DNA from: Sanguibacter sp. HDW7
Lineage (GTDB): Bacteria > Actinomycetota > Actinomycetes > Actinomycetales > Cellulomonadaceae
Assembly (NCBI RefSeq): GCF_011300875.1
Contig: NZ_CP049862.1
Span: 1,178,001 to 1,242,000 of the forward strand
Reading direction: 5' to 3'
Length of the DNA stretch: 64,000 nt
The notes under the pieces were generated by a model. It made no database searches and was not told the origin of the DNA. It worked only from the letters and a program-made list of their open reading frames with translations. This document shows, in pieces, positions 42,110 through 54,192 of the stretch (positions are counted from its first letter, which is position 1; the number at the start of each line of letters is the position of its first letter). The position numbers were made by a program, and so were the translations under genes.

Positions 42110-42874
42110 TCATCCGTCGGACGTGCTCCGGCCCACCAAGTCCCGCAGCCGTACCGCGTCCCGCCGGTACATCGCGGCATGCGCGACGAGGTCGGCTCGC
42201 CCCGTCTCGGCGGCGCGATGGTCCGTGAACTCTGCGAGCTCGTCGAGCCGTAGGACGGCGACACGCAGCACCTCGTCGTGCGGGACGGGGATCCCGTACG
42301 CCTCGACAAGCTCGGCCAGGCGTGCGGACCGTGCGCCGTCGCGCCCGGGCTCGTAGCCGTGAGCGTCCTCGACGTACGGCACGATCCGGTAGGCGAGGTA
42401 CGCGAGGTCCCAGAGGCGCGAGCCGGGGGAGGCCATGTCGACGTCGATGATCCCGACGAGTGCCCCGTCGCGGGCGACGAGGTTGTAGGGCGCGGCGTCG
42501 TTGTGGCAGATGACCTCGACGGGCTCGTGCGACGTGGTGCGCCACGGAAGGTCGAGCTCGACGAACGGGACGCTCGCGTCGTGGAGGCGGCGCAGCAGCG
42601 CCGCGGCTGCGACGAGGACCGACCGCGACCACTGCGCGTCGGGTGGCAGCTCGGTGAGGATGTCGCCGGCGACGTACGTGAGGACCTCGCGTCCCGCGAC
42701 GTCGATGCCGAGCGCTCGCGGCGTCTCGTCGATCCCTGCGGTCTCGTAGGCCGCGAGGAGCGCGTGGACGGCCGGGGTCCACGGACCCGTGACGCGTCGC
42801 ACGGTGTCGCCGACGCGCACGACGGGGTCCATGTTTCCGCCTGTCAGGGCGGTGCCGGGGGAGTCGTCGTGCAT
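42110..42874 (-). CDS. Aminoglycoside-phosphotransferase-family kinase
   Basis: 254 residues. The catalytic loop VEVICHNDAAPYNLV (HND) and the metal-binding GIIDVDMASPGSRLWDLAY are canonical for APH/choline-kinase folds. It is slightly short for APH (about 260-300). The N-terminal lobe is reduced, with RVGDTVRRVTGPWTP preceding the helix. The substrate is unknown; resistance cannot be inferred from sequence. GAGGAG lies upstream of the ATG at 42874. Confidence 0.85.
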   Translation of the reverse strand: MHDDSPGTALTGGNMDPVVRVGDTVRRVTGPWTPAVHALLAAYETAGIDETPRALGIDVAGREVLTYVAGDILTELPPDAQWSRSVLVAAAALLRRLHDASVPFVELDLPWRTTSHEPVEVICHNDAAPYNLVARDGALVGIIDVDMASPGSRLWDLAYLAYRIVPYVEDAHGYEPGRDGARSARLAELVEAYGIPVPHDEVLRVAVLRLDELAEFTDHRAAETGRADLVAHAAMYRRDAVRLRDLVGRSTSDG

Positions 42875-43073
42875 CGTCGCTCCTCGCCACGGTGGGGTAC
42901 GTCCTGCCGACGCGAGCCTACGGACTGGCACGTCGACGCGCCTCCGAGAAACCCCGCTCGGCCCACGATCCCGGCCGCAGGCGCGGGTGAGGCTCGCGAT
43001 GGTCCGGGTCTCGTTTGGGCCAGGGGGTGCCGGTGGGAGTCGCGCCGGGGGTGTCGACGACGGGACTCGCTGC

Positions 43074-44009
43074 TCAGCGCGCGATCGACATCGCCATCCG
43101 CCGGTAGGTGTGGCGGCGGCCGCGGATCGTCATCGAGTACGCGACGAGGTTCTCGGGGAGCGTGATGCCGTAGTACCCGCAGTCGCCGAGGTGGTGGATG
43201 TCGGTGCCGGTCATCTTCGCCATGAGGGCGATCCGGCGGATCGTGTCGACGTCGGCACCCTCCTGCGACGTGCCGACCGCGGTCATCGTCAGGGCGCCGG
43301 CGCGGTGCGCGGCCGCGACCCAGTCGCGGACCTGCGCCTCGTGGCAGCCGGGCACTGTTCCGGGGGCTGGGAGCAGGACGACGTCGGCGCCGGCCGCGAC
43401 GAACTCGGCGATGATCGCGTCGTCGACGATCCCCGCGCCTGCCTCGCCGACGCTCCCGGACGCGTGCATCTTGCCGACGACGAGGATGACGTCCTCGCCG
43501 ACGGCCTCCCGCACCGACGCTGTCGCGCGGGCGAGCGCCGCGTTCGTCACGCCCGCACCCGGGTTGCCGGTGAGGACGATCGCGTCGACGCCGAGAGCGG
43601 CGGCCCGCCGCGCGTTGGCGGGCGTCGCGAGGCGTCCCGGCGCGGTCGCACCGGCGAAGTCGGCGGCGGCGCCGAGGTCTGCCTCGGGGTCGACGGGTTC
43701 GAGGTTGACGGCGACGAGCCGTCCCGTGAGCCGCCGTACCTCGCGCACGACCCCGTCGGGAGCGACGTCGGGCAGGCCCATGACGGCTGGGGCGTCGACG
43801 TCGAACACGTTGAGGATGAGCAGGTCGGCACCCTGGCTCGCCGCGAGCTCGGGGTTGCTCACGTCGTGCACGAGCGGGGCCGCGGTCGCGATCATCTCCG
43901 AGGCGAGCGTGCGCCCTTCGTTGCCGCGGATCGCGGCGAGCTTCTGGGCCCGGGTGTAGGTCGCGAGCTCGCGCGCCGTCGCGTCGAGCAGCCTCTTCGT
44001 CGTCGCCAT
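43074..44009 (-). CDS. TIM-barrel protein of the DUF7916 type
   Basis: 311 residues. NPELAASQGADLLILNVFDVDAPAV, VDAIVLTGNPGAGVTN, AGADVVLLPAPGTVPG and the end MTGTDIHHLGDCGYYGITLPENL give a complete beta/alpha barrel with Asp/Lys/His at strand ends (VGKMHASG, TDIHHLGDCG). It matches a family of putative barrel hydrolases or lyases (DUF7916) of unassigned function, sometimes found with phosphotransferase or sugar genes. The catalytic reaction is unknown. Confidence 0.75.
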   Translation of the reverse strand: MATTKRLLDATARELATYTRAQKLAAIRGNEGRTLASEMIATAAPLVHDVSNPELAASQGADLLILNVFDVDAPAVMGLPDVAPDGVVREVRRLTGRLVAVNLEPVDPEADLGAAADFAGATAPGRLATPANARRAAALGVDAIVLTGNPGAGVTNAALARATASVREAVGEDVILVVGKMHASGSVGEAGAGIVDDAIIAEFVAAGADVVLLPAPGTVPGCHEAQVRDWVAAAHRAGALTMTAVGTSQEGADVDTIRRIALMAKMTGTDIHHLGDCGYYGITLPENLVAYSMTIRGRRHTYRRMAMSIAR

Positions 44010-44213
44010 GCTCGACCGTACCGCGCGCCCTCCGGGGGCGCGGTGCACCTCACGTCCACAGGGCGGCTGCCACCGCCCCGCGTGGAGTAGGATTCCAGGG
44101 TTACCCGCGCGCCTCGGCGCGTGGCCGCCCGTCAGCCGTGCCGGCTGCGCCGGCACCACCTGGTCGATCACGGTCACCCCGGGTCGCCCCCCGACTTGCT
44201 GGAGTTCATCGAA

Positions 44214-45557
44214 GTGAAGAGCGCTGTCGAAACCCTCGAGCCCACGAAGGTCAAGCTCACGGTGGAGGTGTCGTACGACGAGCTCAAGCCGAGCATCGAC
44301 CACGCGTACGAGCACATCGCCAAGGAGGTCACGATCCCGGGCTTCCGCAAGGGCAAGGTGCCGCCGCGCATCATCGACCAGCGTGTCGGCCGCGGTGCGG
44401 TCCTCGAGCACGCGATCAACGACGGTCTGCCCGGCTTCTACGGCGAGGCCGTGCGTGAGCAGAAGCTCCGCCCGCTCGCGCAGCCGTCCGTCGAGGTCAC
44501 GCAGGTCCCCGACCCCTCCGAGACCGAGGGTGAGCTCCACTTCACGGCCGAGGTCGAGGTCCGCCCCGAGATCGAGCTCCCCGACGTCTCCTCGCTGACG
44601 ATCACGGTCGACGACGTCGCCGTGTCCCACGAGGACGTCGCCGAGCGCCTCGACGCGCTGCGCGAGCGCTTCGGCTCGCTCGTCGGCGTCGACCGCCCTG
44701 CCGCGGACAAGGACTACGTCGTCATCGACATGTCCGCGAAGATCGAGGACGAGGAGATCGACACGGTCTCGGGCACGTCCTACCAGATCGGCTCGGGCAC
44801 CATGCTCGACGGCCTCGACGAGGCGCTCATCGGCCTGTCGGCCGACGAGGACGCGATCTTCACGTCCCCCCTCGCGGGCGGCGAGCACGCCGGCAAGGAC
44901 GCGACCATCACGGTGAAGGTCACCTCGGTCAAGGAGCGCGAGCTCCCCGCCGCGGACGACGACTTCGCGCAGATGGCCTCCGAGTTCGACACGATCGCCG
45001 AGCTCACGGACGACCTCCGCGTCCAGGTCGGTCGCGCCAAGGTCTCGCAGCAGGCCGTCCAGGCCCGCGACAACCTCCTCGAGGCCCTCCTCGGCGCCGT
45101 CGAGATCCCTGTTCCCGAGGGCGTCGTCGAGGCGGAGATCCACCGCCACCTCGAGTCCGAGGGTCGTCTCGAGGACGACGAGCACCGCGAGGAGGTCCGC
45201 GAGGAGGCCACGGTCGCCCTGCGCAACCAGATCCTCCTCGACACGCTCGCCGAGAGCCTCGAGATCAAGGTCGGCCAGGCCGAGCTCCTCGAGTTCCTCC
45301 TGCAGTCCGCGCGCCAGTACGGCATGGACCCGAACGAGTTCATCAAGCAGATCGACCAGGGCGGTCAGATCCCGTCGGTCGTCGCCGAGGTCGCTCGCTC
45401 CAAGTCGCTCGCCGTCGCCCTGCGCGGCATCGAGGTCAAGGACGCCTCGGGCAACGTCGTCGACCTCACCGAGTTCATCGGCTCCGCCGAGGACGACGCC
45501 GCGACCGAGGTCCTCGAGGACGCTGCGGCCGCCGCCGCGGACACCGACGAGGACTGA
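44214..45557 (+). CDS. tig: Trigger factor (ribosome-associated chaperone and PPIase)
   Basis: 447 residues. The GTG at 44214 begins [21 protein letters not shown], the normal N-terminus; TGGAG lies about 10 nt upstream. The ribosome-docking signature GFRKGKVP is at about 43-50. The FKBP-type PPIase domain spans about 160-245, followed by the helical C-terminal chaperone domain, ending in an acidic/Ala-rich tail ([16 protein letters not shown]). TAGGAT at about 44087 may be its -10. It precedes clpP1-clpP2-clpX, the conserved bacterial order. Confidence 0.97.
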   Translation: MKSAVETLEPTKVKLTVEVSYDELKPSIDHAYEHIAKEVTIPGFRKGKVPPRIIDQRVGRGAVLEHAINDGLPGFYGEAVREQKLRPLAQPSVEVTQVPDPSETEGELHFTAEVEVRPEIELPDVSSLTITVDDVAVSHEDVAERLDALRERFGSLVGVDRPAADKDYVVIDMSAKIEDEEIDTVSGTSYQIGSGTMLDGLDEALIGLSADEDAIFTSPLAGGEHAGKDATITVKVTSVKERELPAADDDFAQMASEFDTIAELTDDLRVQVGRAKVSQQAVQARDNLLEALLGAVEIPVPEGVVEAEIHRHLESEGRLEDDEHREEVREEATVALRNQILLDTLAESLEIKVGQAELLEFLLQSARQYGMDPNEFIKQIDQGGQIPSVVAEVARSKSLAVALRGIEVKDASGNVVDLTEFIGSAEDDAATEVLEDAAAAAADTDED

Positions 45558-45573
45558 GTCCCGCACAGCACGT

Positions 45574-45615
45574 GACACAGGCCGTACTCCCGCGAGCGGG
45601 GGTACGGCCTGTGTC
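45574..45615 (+). terminator. Hairpin between tig and clpP1
   Basis: GACACAGGCCGTAC (45574-45587) pairs with 45602-45615 and is followed by GTTCC. Confidence 0.85.
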
Positions 45616-45730
45616 GTTCCCCGGCCCGTGCGCCGTCAGCGAAACAGGGGTCCCCGCGGGCAGGAACCAGGGACCCCGGGCGTTAGGGTCGACAACGGAT
45701 ACACCAACGGGACCATTGAGGGAGACCCAC

Positions 45731-46351
45731 GTGATCGAGCAGACGCCCGTGGCAGCACGCGGTGAGGGAGCCGGACTCGGCCTCAACGACAGCATCTACA
45801 ACCGACTCCTCAAGGAGCGGATCATCTGGCTCGGGTCCGAGGTGCGCGACGAGAACGCCAACGCGATCTGCGCCCAGCTCATGCTCCTCGCGGCAGAGGA
45901 CCCCGAGAAGGACATCTACCTCTACATCAACTCCCCGGGCGGCTCGATCACGGCCGGCATGGCGATCTACGACACCATGCAGTACATCCAGCCCGACGTC
46001 GCCACGGTCGCGATGGGCCTCGCCGCATCGATGGGGCAGTTCCTGCTCTCCTCGGGTGCGACCGGCAAGCGCTTCGCGACCCCGCACGCACGCGTCATGA
46101 TGCACCAGCCCTCGGGTGGCATCGGTGGCACCGCGACCGACGTCCGCATCAACGCCGAGCTCATCCTCCACATGAAGCGTGTTCTGGCGGACCTCACGGC
46201 GCAGCAGACCGGCAAGACGGTCGAGCAGGTCAGCTCGGACGCCGACCGCGACCGCTGGTTCACCGCGACCGAGGCCCTTGAGTACGGCTTCATCGACCAC
46301 GTCGTCACCCACGCCGGCTCCGTCCCGGGCGGCGGCGGCACGGGCGCCTGA
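45731..46351 (+). CDS. clpP1: ATP-dependent Clp protease proteolytic subunit 1
   Basis: 206 residues. The GTG at 45731 has GGGAG 7 nt upstream. The catalytic Ser100 is in GLAASMGQ, His125 in MMHQPSGG, and the Asp lies near 174. Actinobacteria use a mixed ClpP1P2 tetradecamer, and clpP2 follows at 44 bp. The Gly-rich C-terminal tail (VPGGGGTGA) is lineage-specific. Confidence 0.97.
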   Translation: MIEQTPVAARGEGAGLGLNDSIYNRLLKERIIWLGSEVRDENANAICAQLMLLAAEDPEKDIYLYINSPGGSITAGMAIYDTMQYIQPDVATVAMGLAASMGQFLLSSGATGKRFATPHARVMMHQPSGGIGGTATDVRINAELILHMKRVLADLTAQQTGKTVEQVSSDADRDRWFTATEALEYGFIDHVVTHAGSVPGGGGTGA

Positions 46352-46395
46352 GCGCCTCCCGCCCCGACCGGACACCAGACCTGAAGGAGAGCTCG

Positions 46396-47106
46396 ATGAG
46401 CTTCGAGTCCCAGTACATCTCGACCGCGCAGCGTCTTGCCGGACCGTATGGCGGTGCCGTCTTCGGTGGCAGCGCGCCGCAGGGCCCGTCGGCCCGCTAC
46501 GTCCTGCCGAACTTCGAGGAGCGCACCCCCTACGGCTTCAAGCGCCAGGACCCGTACACGAAGCTGTTCGAGGACCGCATCATCTTCCTCGGCGTGCAGG
46601 TCGACGACGCGTCCGCCGACGACGTCATGGCCCAGCTCCTCGTCCTCGAGAGCCAGGACCCGGACCGCGACATCGTCCTCTACATCAACTCGCCCGGTGG
46701 CTCGTTCACGGCCATGACGGCGCTGTACGACACGATGCAGTACGTCAAGCCGCAGATCCAGACCGTGTGCCTCGGGCAGGCGGCCTCGGCCGCTGCCGTG
46801 CTGCTCGCGGCGGGCCAGCCTGGCAAGCGGCTCGCGCTGCCCAACGCCCGCGTGCTCATCCACCAGCCCGCGATGGAGGGTGGCGGCTACGCCCAGGCGT
46901 CGGACATCGAGATCCACGCGAACGAGCTCATCCGCATGCGCGAGTGGCTTGAGGAGACGCTCGCGAACCACACGGGCACGGCGCTCGACCAGGTCCGCAA
47001 GGACATCGAGCGCGACAAGATCCTCACGGCCAAGCAGGCGCTCGAGTACGGCCTGGTCGACCAGGTCCTGGAGAGCCGCAAGACCCCGGTCCTGCCCGCG
47101 CAGTGA
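46396..47106 (+). CDS. clpP2: ATP-dependent Clp protease proteolytic subunit 2
   Basis: 236 residues. The ATG at 46396 has AAGGAGAG upstream. The N-terminal extension of about 40 residues relative to ClpP1 (propeptide) is typical of ClpP2. Catalytic Ser131 (QAASAAAV) and His156 (IHQPAMEGG). It docks ClpX/ClpC1 in the mixed complex. It lies between clpP1 and clpX and is probably cotranscribed with both. Confidence 0.97.
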   Translation: MSFESQYISTAQRLAGPYGGAVFGGSAPQGPSARYVLPNFEERTPYGFKRQDPYTKLFEDRIIFLGVQVDDASADDVMAQLLVLESQDPDRDIVLYINSPGGSFTAMTALYDTMQYVKPQIQTVCLGQAASAAAVLLAAGQPGKRLALPNARVLIHQPAMEGGGYAQASDIEIHANELIRMREWLEETLANHTGTALDQVRKDIERDKILTAKQALEYGLVDQVLESRKTPVLPAQ

Positions 47107-47207
47107 CCCGGGTGCCGCCGGAGCGTCGGGCGCGACTTCGACGCTCCGGTGGTGTTCCATGGTGAGGTGACCCGTCGCTCGTGACGGGCAGAGGAAGGGG
47201 AGTGGTC

Positions 47208-48478
<1,271 letters not shown>

Positions 48479-48479
<1 letters not shown>

Positions 48480-48853
48480 TGAGCGCGACCACGGACGGCG
48501 CCGACGGCGCCGCGCCCGGCGTACCCTCGGCGCCCGTGGTGCCTGCCGAGATCCTTCGGCTGCGCCACTCGATCGACAACATCGACGGCGCCCTCATGTA
48601 CCTCCTCGCGGAGCGGTTCAAGTGCACGCGGCGCGTCGGCGAGCTCAAGGCCGCAGGCGGGCTCCCGCCCGAGGACCTCACGCGGGAGCACGAGCAGATC
48701 GCGCGCCTCGGTCAGATCGCCGCGGACGCCGGGCTCGACCCTGCTCTCGCGGAGGACTTCCGCAGCTTCATCGTCACCCAGGTCAAGCACCATCATGCGT
48801 TGATCGCCGCTCGCGGTGACGGGGACGTCCCGCCGCTCGACATCTACTCCTGA
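48479..48853 (+). CDS. Chorismate mutase, AroQ type
   Basis: The 124-residue AroQ domain converts chorismate to prephenate for Phe/Tyr synthesis. EILRLRHSIDNIDGALMYLLAERFKCTRRVGELKAAGGLPPEDLTRE is the family pattern, with Arg, Lys and Glu active-site positions, and no signal peptide. Its ATG overlaps the clpX TGA (TGATG at 48477-48481), so it is translationally coupled to clpX. Small cytosolic AroQ enzymes of actinobacteria are often activated by DAHP synthase. Confidence 0.92.
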
Positions 48854-48867
48854 GCGAGCGGGTGCGC

Positions 48868-49950
48868 TCACGCGACGAGCAGCACCCCGGCGAGCGCGAT
48901 GCCCGCGACGAGCAGCGTGGAGAGCCCGGCCAGGGCGAACGGCCTGGGGCCGACCTGCACGAGGGTGCGGACGCGCACGCCGCAGCCGAGGCCGAACATC
49001 GCTGCGGCGAGGAGCAGCGTCTGCAGGATCCTGCCCGCGTCGAGCACGCCCGTCGGGACGGGCAGGAACGAGCGGACGAGCACCATCGCGAGGAAGCCGG
49101 CGACGAACAGCGGCACGATGGCCGGCTGGCGCGGTGCGGTGCCGGGCGTGCCCGCCTCGGCGGCTGCGCGTCCTCGGCGGCGTTCGCGCACGCTGAGCGC
49201 GGCCATGACGGGGGCGAGCATGAGGACGCGCGCGAGCTTGACGAGCACTGCGGCCGTGAGCCCGGCGCTGCCGAGGACGCCGCCGACGGCGACGACCTGC
49301 GCGATCTCGTGGATGGAGCCGCCCGCCCACATGCCTGCGACGCGTGCGTCGAGCCCGAGGAGGTGGGCGAGCGCGGGTACGAGCGGGATCATGAGCGTCC
49401 CGAAGATGACGACGAGGGCGACGGCCGTGACGGTGGCCTCCTCGGCGTCGTCGTCCGGGTCGGTGACGCCGGCGGCACCCGCGACGGCTGCGGCCCCGCA
49501 GATGGAGAACCCGCACGCGACGAGCAGCGAGAGGTGGGGCGTGACGCGCAGCAGCCGGCCGAGGAGGACGGTGCCGAGGAGCCCGCCGGCGACGATGAGC
49601 ACGACGACGAGCAGGGTGGGGGCGCCGAGGCCACGGATGTCGGTGAGGGCGACCTGGAGGCCGAGGAGCACGATGCCGACGCGGAGGAAGCCCCTGGAGG
49701 CGAGCGCGAGCCCGGGCGTGAACGATGCCGGGAGCGTGACGACGTTGGCGGTGATCGCCCCGAGGAGGATCGCCACGATGAGGGGGCTGACGTTCGGCAG
49801 GAGCGAGCCCGTGACGAGCGCGACGCCCGCGGCGGCGACGCACAGGGCGAGACCGGGGATGAGTTCGCGCACGCGCGGCGTGGGGGATGGGCGCTGGTCC
49901 AGGTGGGTGGTGCGTGGACGAGCGGTGGTCGCGGTGGGTGTGCCGAGCAT
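48868..49950 (-). CDS. YeiH/UPF0324-family putative sulfate-type exporter
   Basis: 360 residues, about 10 transmembrane helices from residue 30 onward. GIVLLGLQVALTDIRGLG, ACGFSICGAAAVAGAAGV and MWAGGSIHEIAQVVAVGG are the conserved blocks of the YeiH family. An exporter role for sulfonate, sulfite or sulfate-like anions is proposed for relatives, not shown. It converges on the chorismate mutase gene, leaving 14 bp between stops. Confidence 0.88.
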   Translation of the reverse strand: MLGTPTATTARPRTTHLDQRPSPTPRVRELIPGLALCVAAAGVALVTGSLLPNVSPLIVAILLGAITANVVTLPASFTPGLALASRGFLRVGIVLLGLQVALTDIRGLGAPTLLVVVLIVAGGLLGTVLLGRLLRVTPHLSLLVACGFSICGAAAVAGAAGVTDPDDDAEEATVTAVALVVIFGTLMIPLVPALAHLLGLDARVAGMWAGGSIHEIAQVVAVGGVLGSAGLTAAVLVKLARVLMLAPVMAALSVRERRRGRAAAEAGTPGTAPRQPAIVPLFVAGFLAMVLVRSFLPVPTGVLDAGRILQTLLLAAAMFGLGCGVRVRTLVQVGPRPFALAGLSTLLVAGIALAGVLLVA

Positions 49951-50330
49951 GGTTCCATCCTCCGGGCGGGGAGGCCGAACGGGAACGGTGACCTGCCGGG
50001 CTGGTCACAAACAGGGCTTGTGAATCAAGGGGTCGATGAAGGCGTGACCTGCGTCTGTGCGCCTCGACAGGCGAGCAGGTAGATCGATGTGGCTGTGATG
50101 GTCTCGGCGTTCCGGACGAATCGACGGGACGTGGACGGCGCCCACAGGGGCCGCTCTCAGCAGCATTCCAGGACGTGAGCGTGTGTGTCCCGCGCTGTGA
50201 GCGCCTCGCGAGGGTCGCGTGCAGTGTGATCCGCCTCACGTCAAGACTGGCATTGTGGGGCGCCGTGGCGCACCCTTGAACGTACGGGACCGGTTCCTCA
50301 GACTGGTCCACTCGGGAAGCGAGGCCCCAG
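49951..50330. other. Divergent intergenic region with a TCACAA-N7-TTGTGA palindrome
   Basis: The 380 bp between yeiH-type and Rv2629-like genes contains TCACAA (50005-50010) and TTGTGA (50018-50023), a CRP/FNR-like dyad about 55 bp upstream of the yeiH start. No gene seen. Confidence 0.45.
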
Positions 50331-51518
50331 ATGCTCGTCGACTGGATCCGTCCACTCCTCGGTCGCCCAGGCCCCTTCACCAGCGTGCATATCGACGTGA
50401 CCCGGGCCGGCGGACGTCCCGAGCGCGAGTTCGCCGACCGGTGGCGTCCTCTGCGCCGCATCCTTGAGCTCGCCGGCACGCCCGGGGAGCTGCTCGGCAT
50501 GCTCGACGACGCTGTAGCGATCCCGGTGCGTGACGAGCTCGTCGGCGGGCGGCTCCTCGTCGCGACCGACTCTGACGGCATCCTCGTCGACCGGCCGCTC
50601 GTCGCCGCACCCGTCGTCTCCCGCGTCGCCCGTGGGGCGACGCCCGACCTCCTGCCCGCGGCCGTCTACTCGGACGAGTCCGTCGACCACGTCGTCGTCA
50701 CGGTCGACAGGGCCGGCGCCGACCTCCTCCGTCGCGGCTGGGGGAGCAGCGACGTCGCCTGGCAGGCGACCGTCGAGGGCGAGCGCACGGACATCGACCA
50801 GCCCCGCACCGGTGGGGTCTCCGAGGGGCACGTGGTCCGTCGGACGCAGGACGCATGGGTGCGCAACGCCCAGGCGGTCGCGTCGGTCATCGACCGCCTC
50901 GTCGCGTCCGACGGTCCCGAGATCGTCGTCCTCACGGGGGACACGCGCGCCGTCGGCCTCGTCGAGAGGGAGCTCGGGACCCGCGCCAGGTCGCTCGTCG
51001 TCGAGGTACCGGGCGGCGCGCGCGGCGTCGCCACGCAAGAGGTGTTCGACGCCCGGCTGCGCGGGGCGCTCGAGTCGCACCGGGTCCGCAGGCGCGGCGC
51101 CGTCGTCGCCCGCCTCACCGAGGGACTCGCCCGAGGGCGCGGCGCGCTCACGGGGCTCGACGCCGTCGTGCGGGCCTCGCGCGAGGGGCGCGTCGCCGAG
51201 CTCGTCCTCGAGACGACCGTGCAGCGCACCATCGGCGAGGGGCCCCTCGTCTGGGCCGGTGACGAGTGGTCTGCGCTGGCCCTCACGCCCGACATCCTCG
51301 TCGCGCAGGGCGAGCCGCACCTGCGGGAGATGGACGCCGTCATCGCCGTGCTGCGCGCGGCCATCGGGCAGGATGCAGGCGTGTCCTTCGTCGAGCCGGG
51401 CACGGCGCCTCTTGCCGACGGCGTCGGTGCGATCCTCCGGTGGGACGCCGGGATGCCACCGCCGCCCGCTGCGACCGGCGGCGGACGTGGCCGCCCCTGG
51501 GCGACGGCGCACGTCTGA
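50331..51518 (+). CDS. Rv2629-like/baeRF-type protein (release-factor-fold family)
   Basis: 395 residues, beginning MLVDWIRPLLGRPGPFTSVHIDVT. The middle HVVVTVDRAGADLLRRGW and the VRRTQDAWVRNAQAVASVIDRLVASDGPEIVVLTGDTRAV segment match the baeRF/Vms1-like group related to eRF1/archaeal RF domains, represented by Rv2629 of M. tuberculosis. A ribosome-related or dormancy function is proposed for relatives; the catalytic Gln of peptidyl-tRNA hydrolase members is not evident to me. It is monocistronic. Confidence 0.8.
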   Translation: MLVDWIRPLLGRPGPFTSVHIDVTRAGGRPEREFADRWRPLRRILELAGTPGELLGMLDDAVAIPVRDELVGGRLLVATDSDGILVDRPLVAAPVVSRVARGATPDLLPAAVYSDESVDHVVVTVDRAGADLLRRGWGSSDVAWQATVEGERTDIDQPRTGGVSEGHVVRRTQDAWVRNAQAVASVIDRLVASDGPEIVVLTGDTRAVGLVERELGTRARSLVVEVPGGARGVATQEVFDARLRGALESHRVRRRGAVVARLTEGLARGRGALTGLDAVVRASREGRVAELVLETTVQRTIGEGPLVWAGDEWSALALTPDILVAQGEPHLREMDAVIAVLRAAIGQDAGVSFVEPGTAPLADGVGAILRWDAGMPPPPAATGGGRGRPWATAHV

Positions 51519-51629
51519 GACATCGGCACGGGGCTGCGACTGGGCGTAGCGTCGACCGGCGCGTGGTCGTCAGGAATGCATGTGGTGGGTGGCGCCGTCT
51601 GGCGCGGCGGCGACAACATCTGGCTCGAC

Positions 51630-51674
51630 GACGGCGAGGGCCGGGACACGGTGAGTGTCCCGGCCCTCGCCGTC
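51630..51674. terminator. Bidirectional hairpin between convergent genes
   Basis: Perfect 20-bp stem starting GACGGCGAGGGCCGGGACAC with loop GGTGA, between the Rv2629-like gene and the ABC operon end. Confidence 0.85.
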
Positions 51675-51707
51675 GCTTGCTAGAGCTGCCGCAGCCCTCG
51701 TGCGACC

Positions 51708-52475
51708 TCAGGTCGTCGCGTCGTGCGTGTGCGTCGGGTCGAGGACGCGCTGGAGGAAGAGTCGCGTGCGCGGGTGCTGCGGTTTGCCGATGACGTCGGC
51801 CGGGTCGCCCTGCTCGACGATGACGCCGCCGTCGATGAAGACGACGCGGTCGGCGACGTCGCGCGCGAACGCCATCTCGTGCGTGACGACCATCATCGTC
51901 ATGCCACCTTCGGCGAGCTCGCGCATGACGGCGAGGACGTCGCCGACGAGCTCGGGGTCGAGCGCGGACGTCGGCTCGTCGAACAGCATGAGCTGCGGGT
52001 CCATCGACAGGGCGCGCGCGATCGCGACGCGCTGTTGCTGGCCGCCCGAGAGCTGGTGGGGGTGGGCGTCGCCGCGGTCGCCGAGGCCGACCCGCTCGAG
52101 GTTGGCGAGCGCGATCCGCTCGGCCTCGTCCTTCGAGCGCTTGAGGACCTTGCGCTGAGCGACCGTGCAGTTCTCGAGCACCGTGAGGTGCGCGAAGAGG
52201 TTGAAGCTCTGGAAGACCATGCCCACCTGGGAGCGGAGCAGGTCGATGTCGACGTCGGGGTCGGTGATCTCGGTGCCGAGCACGTCGATCCGGCCGGACG
52301 TCGCGGACTCGAGCTGGTTGACGCAGCGCAGCAGCGTCGACTTGCCGGAGCCGGACGGGCCGATGACGCACACGACCTCGCCGGGGGCGATCGTGAGGTC
52401 GACGCCCTGGAGGACCTCGCGCGGGCCGAAAGACTTGTGGAGGTCGCGGATCTCCACGACGGGCTGGGCAGTCAT
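51708..52475 (-). CDS. Polar amino acid ABC transporter ATPase
   Basis: 255 residues. Walker [10 protein letters not shown] at 39-47, signature [16 protein letters not shown], Walker [15 protein letters not shown] and switch His in VVTHEMAFA. It is of the GlnQ/HisP/ArtP type. The ATG at 52475 overlaps the permease stop (ATGA) and has AAGGAG upstream. It forms a three-gene operon with the permease and binding protein. Confidence 0.95.
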   Translation of the reverse strand: MTAQPVVEIRDLHKSFGPREVLQGVDLTIAPGEVVCVIGPSGSGKSTLLRCVNQLESATSGRIDVLGTEITDPDVDIDLLRSQVGMVFQSFNLFAHLTVLENCTVAQRKVLKRSKDEAERIALANLERVGLGDRGDAHPHQLSGGQQQRVAIARALSMDPQLMLFDEPTSALDPELVGDVLAVMRELAEGGMTMMVVTHEMAFARDVADRVVFIDGGVIVEQGDPADVIGKPQHPRTRLFLQRVLDPTHTHDATT

Positions 52476-53311
52476 GAGCGGCTCCTTGCACCCTTGGCCT
52501 CGAGCCTTCGCGCGAAGATGCCGAGCGGGATCGTGATGACGAGGTAGCACGCGCCGACGACGAACAGCGGCGTGAGGCCGCCGCCTGCGCCTGAGGCGAG
52601 AGCGTTCTGGCCGATCTTCGTGAGCTCGAACTCGGGGATCATGAGGCCGAGCGACGAGATGAGCGCGGTGTCCTTCGTGAGGAGGATGATCTCGTTGGTC
52701 AGCGGCGGCAGGACGATGCGGAACGCCTGCGGCACGACGACCGTGACCGTCGTGCGTGCCTGGCTCATGCCGAGCGAGCGGGCGGCCTCGACCTGTCCCT
52801 TGGGGACGGCCTGGAGGCCGGCGCGCATCGTCTCGGCGACGTAGGCCGCCGAGACCATGCCGAGCGCGATCGTCACCTTGAGCAGCGTCGACTTGAGCGA
52901 GACGCTCAGCACGAGGGGGAGCGCGAGTCCGACGGCGATGACGTAGAGCAGCGCCGGGATGCCGCGGAAGAACTCGACATAGATCGTCGAGACGATGCGG
53001 TAGAGGCGCACCTCGGAGACGCGCATGAGAGCGAGGAGGGTGCCGAGGACGATCGAGAGGGCGAACGAGCACACCATGTAGAGCAGGGTGTTGCCGAACG
53101 CGCGCGGGATCTTCGGCAGGAGGGCCTTGGCGGCCTCGACGTTGAAGATGTTCTCCTGGACGGAGTCCCACTTCACGAGGCTCGCGAGAGCGACGAGCGC
53201 TCCCACGAGCACGACGTACTGGACGACGCGCACGAGGAGGCGTCGTCGGCGCGGACTCAGCCGGGCCCGGGCCCGGGCGGTCCGGGCCGCGGCCGGAGTC
53301 TGCGTGGTCAT
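52472..53311 (-). CDS. Polar amino acid ABC transporter permease
   Basis: 279 residues. A basic N-terminus leads to about five or six helices. [17 protein letters not shown] and the EAA loop [32 protein letters not shown] are typical of His/Gln/Arg-type permeases. A single permease gene suggests a homodimer. It lies between the binding-protein gene (8 bp upstream) and the ATPase gene (overlap). Confidence 0.95.
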   Translation of the reverse strand: MTTQTPAAARTARARARLSPRRRRLLVRVVQYVVLVGALVALASLVKWDSVQENIFNVEAAKALLPKIPRAFGNTLLYMVCSFALSIVLGTLLALMRVSEVRLYRIVSTIYVEFFRGIPALLYVIAVGLALPLVLSVSLKSTLLKVTIALGMVSAAYVAETMRAGLQAVPKGQVEAARSLGMSQARTTVTVVVPQAFRIVLPPLTNEIILLTKDTALISSLGLMIPEFELTKIGQNALASGAGGGLTPLFVVGACYLVITIPLGIFARRLEAKGARSRS

Positions 53312-53319
53312 GAGAGTGC

Positions 53320-54123
53320 TCAGTCCTCGCTCGGGGCGACGCCGATGCGCGCGGTGTAGATCTCGGCCCACGTGCCGTCGGCCTTGATGCGCTCGAGGGT
53401 GCCGTTGACCTTCTCGAGGAGAGCAGTGTTGCCCTTCTTCACGGCGAGGCCGTAGGTCGCGCCCGTCGGGACGGGAGCGAGGAGCTCGTACCCGTCGGCG
53501 ACGTAGGAGCCGAGGACGGCGTAGTCGTTCATGACGGCGTCGACCTGGTCGGCGTTGAGCGACTGGACCTGGAGGCCGAGGTCCTGGAACTGGACGCCGC
53601 CGAGCTCCTTCTCGGTGACCCACACCTCGGCGTCGGTCGAGATCTGGACGCCGATGCGCTTGCCCGCGAGGTCGGCCTCGGAGGTGATGCCCGAGTCCTT
53701 CTTCACGAGGATGCCGAGGTCGGCGTCGAAGTACGGCGCGGAGAACTCGAGGTTCGCCTTGCGCTCGTCGGTGATCGACAGGCCGGTGGCGATGACGTCG
53801 CACTGGCCGGACTCGAGGGCCGCGCCGGACTCCATGGCCTCGAACGGGACGTTGAGGACGGTCTGCGTGACGCCGAGGTCCTTGGCGACCTGGCCGGTGA
53901 TGTCCATGTCGAGGCCGACGATCGCGCCGCCCTCCTCGAACTCGAACGGCGCGAAGGGCGGGTTCGTGCAGACGGTGAGGACGCCATCCTTGACGAGAGA
54001 GACGCCCGAGGCGGCCGTCCCCGTGCCCGTCGCCGCGGGGGCGTCCGTGTCGGAGGAGCAGCCCGCGAGGGCGAGGGCGCCGATCGCAATGACCGGGAGG
54101 ATGCGGGTGAGCGAGGCGTTCAT
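53320..54123 (-). CDS. Amino-acid-binding lipoprotein of the ABC transporter
   Basis: 267 residues. The lipobox LAGC puts the lipid-anchored Cys at 22. The SBP_bac_3 fold starts [33 protein letters not shown] and includes [20 protein letters not shown]. Probable ligands are polar amino acids (Glu, Gln, Arg, His class); specificity is not visible. It is first in the operon; an AT-rich stretch with candidate promoter boxes lies upstream. Confidence 0.94.
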   Translation of the reverse strand: MNASLTRILPVIAIGALALAGCSSDTDAPAATGTGTAASGVSLVKDGVLTVCTNPPFAPFEFEEGGAIVGLDMDITGQVAKDLGVTQTVLNVPFEAMESGAALESGQCDVIATGLSITDERKANLEFSAPYFDADLGILVKKDSGITSEADLAGKRIGVQISTDAEVWVTEKELGGVQFQDLGLQVQSLNADQVDAVMNDYAVLGSYVADGYELLAPVPTGATYGLAVKKGNTALLEKVNGTLERIKADGTWAEIYTARIGVAPSED

Positions 54124-54161
54124 GAGGTCCGTCCGTCAGTCTGAATGATTATTCTCTGAAC

Positions 54162-54192
54162 ATCATACATATGCGCCCACCTCGTGAGACAA
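54162..54192 (-). promoter_or_regulatory. Candidate promoter of the amino acid ABC operon
   Basis: On the minus strand TTGTCT (54192-54187) and TATGAT (54167-54162) are spaced by 19 bp, about 40 bp before the binding-protein start, in an unusually AT-rich patch. Confidence 0.45.
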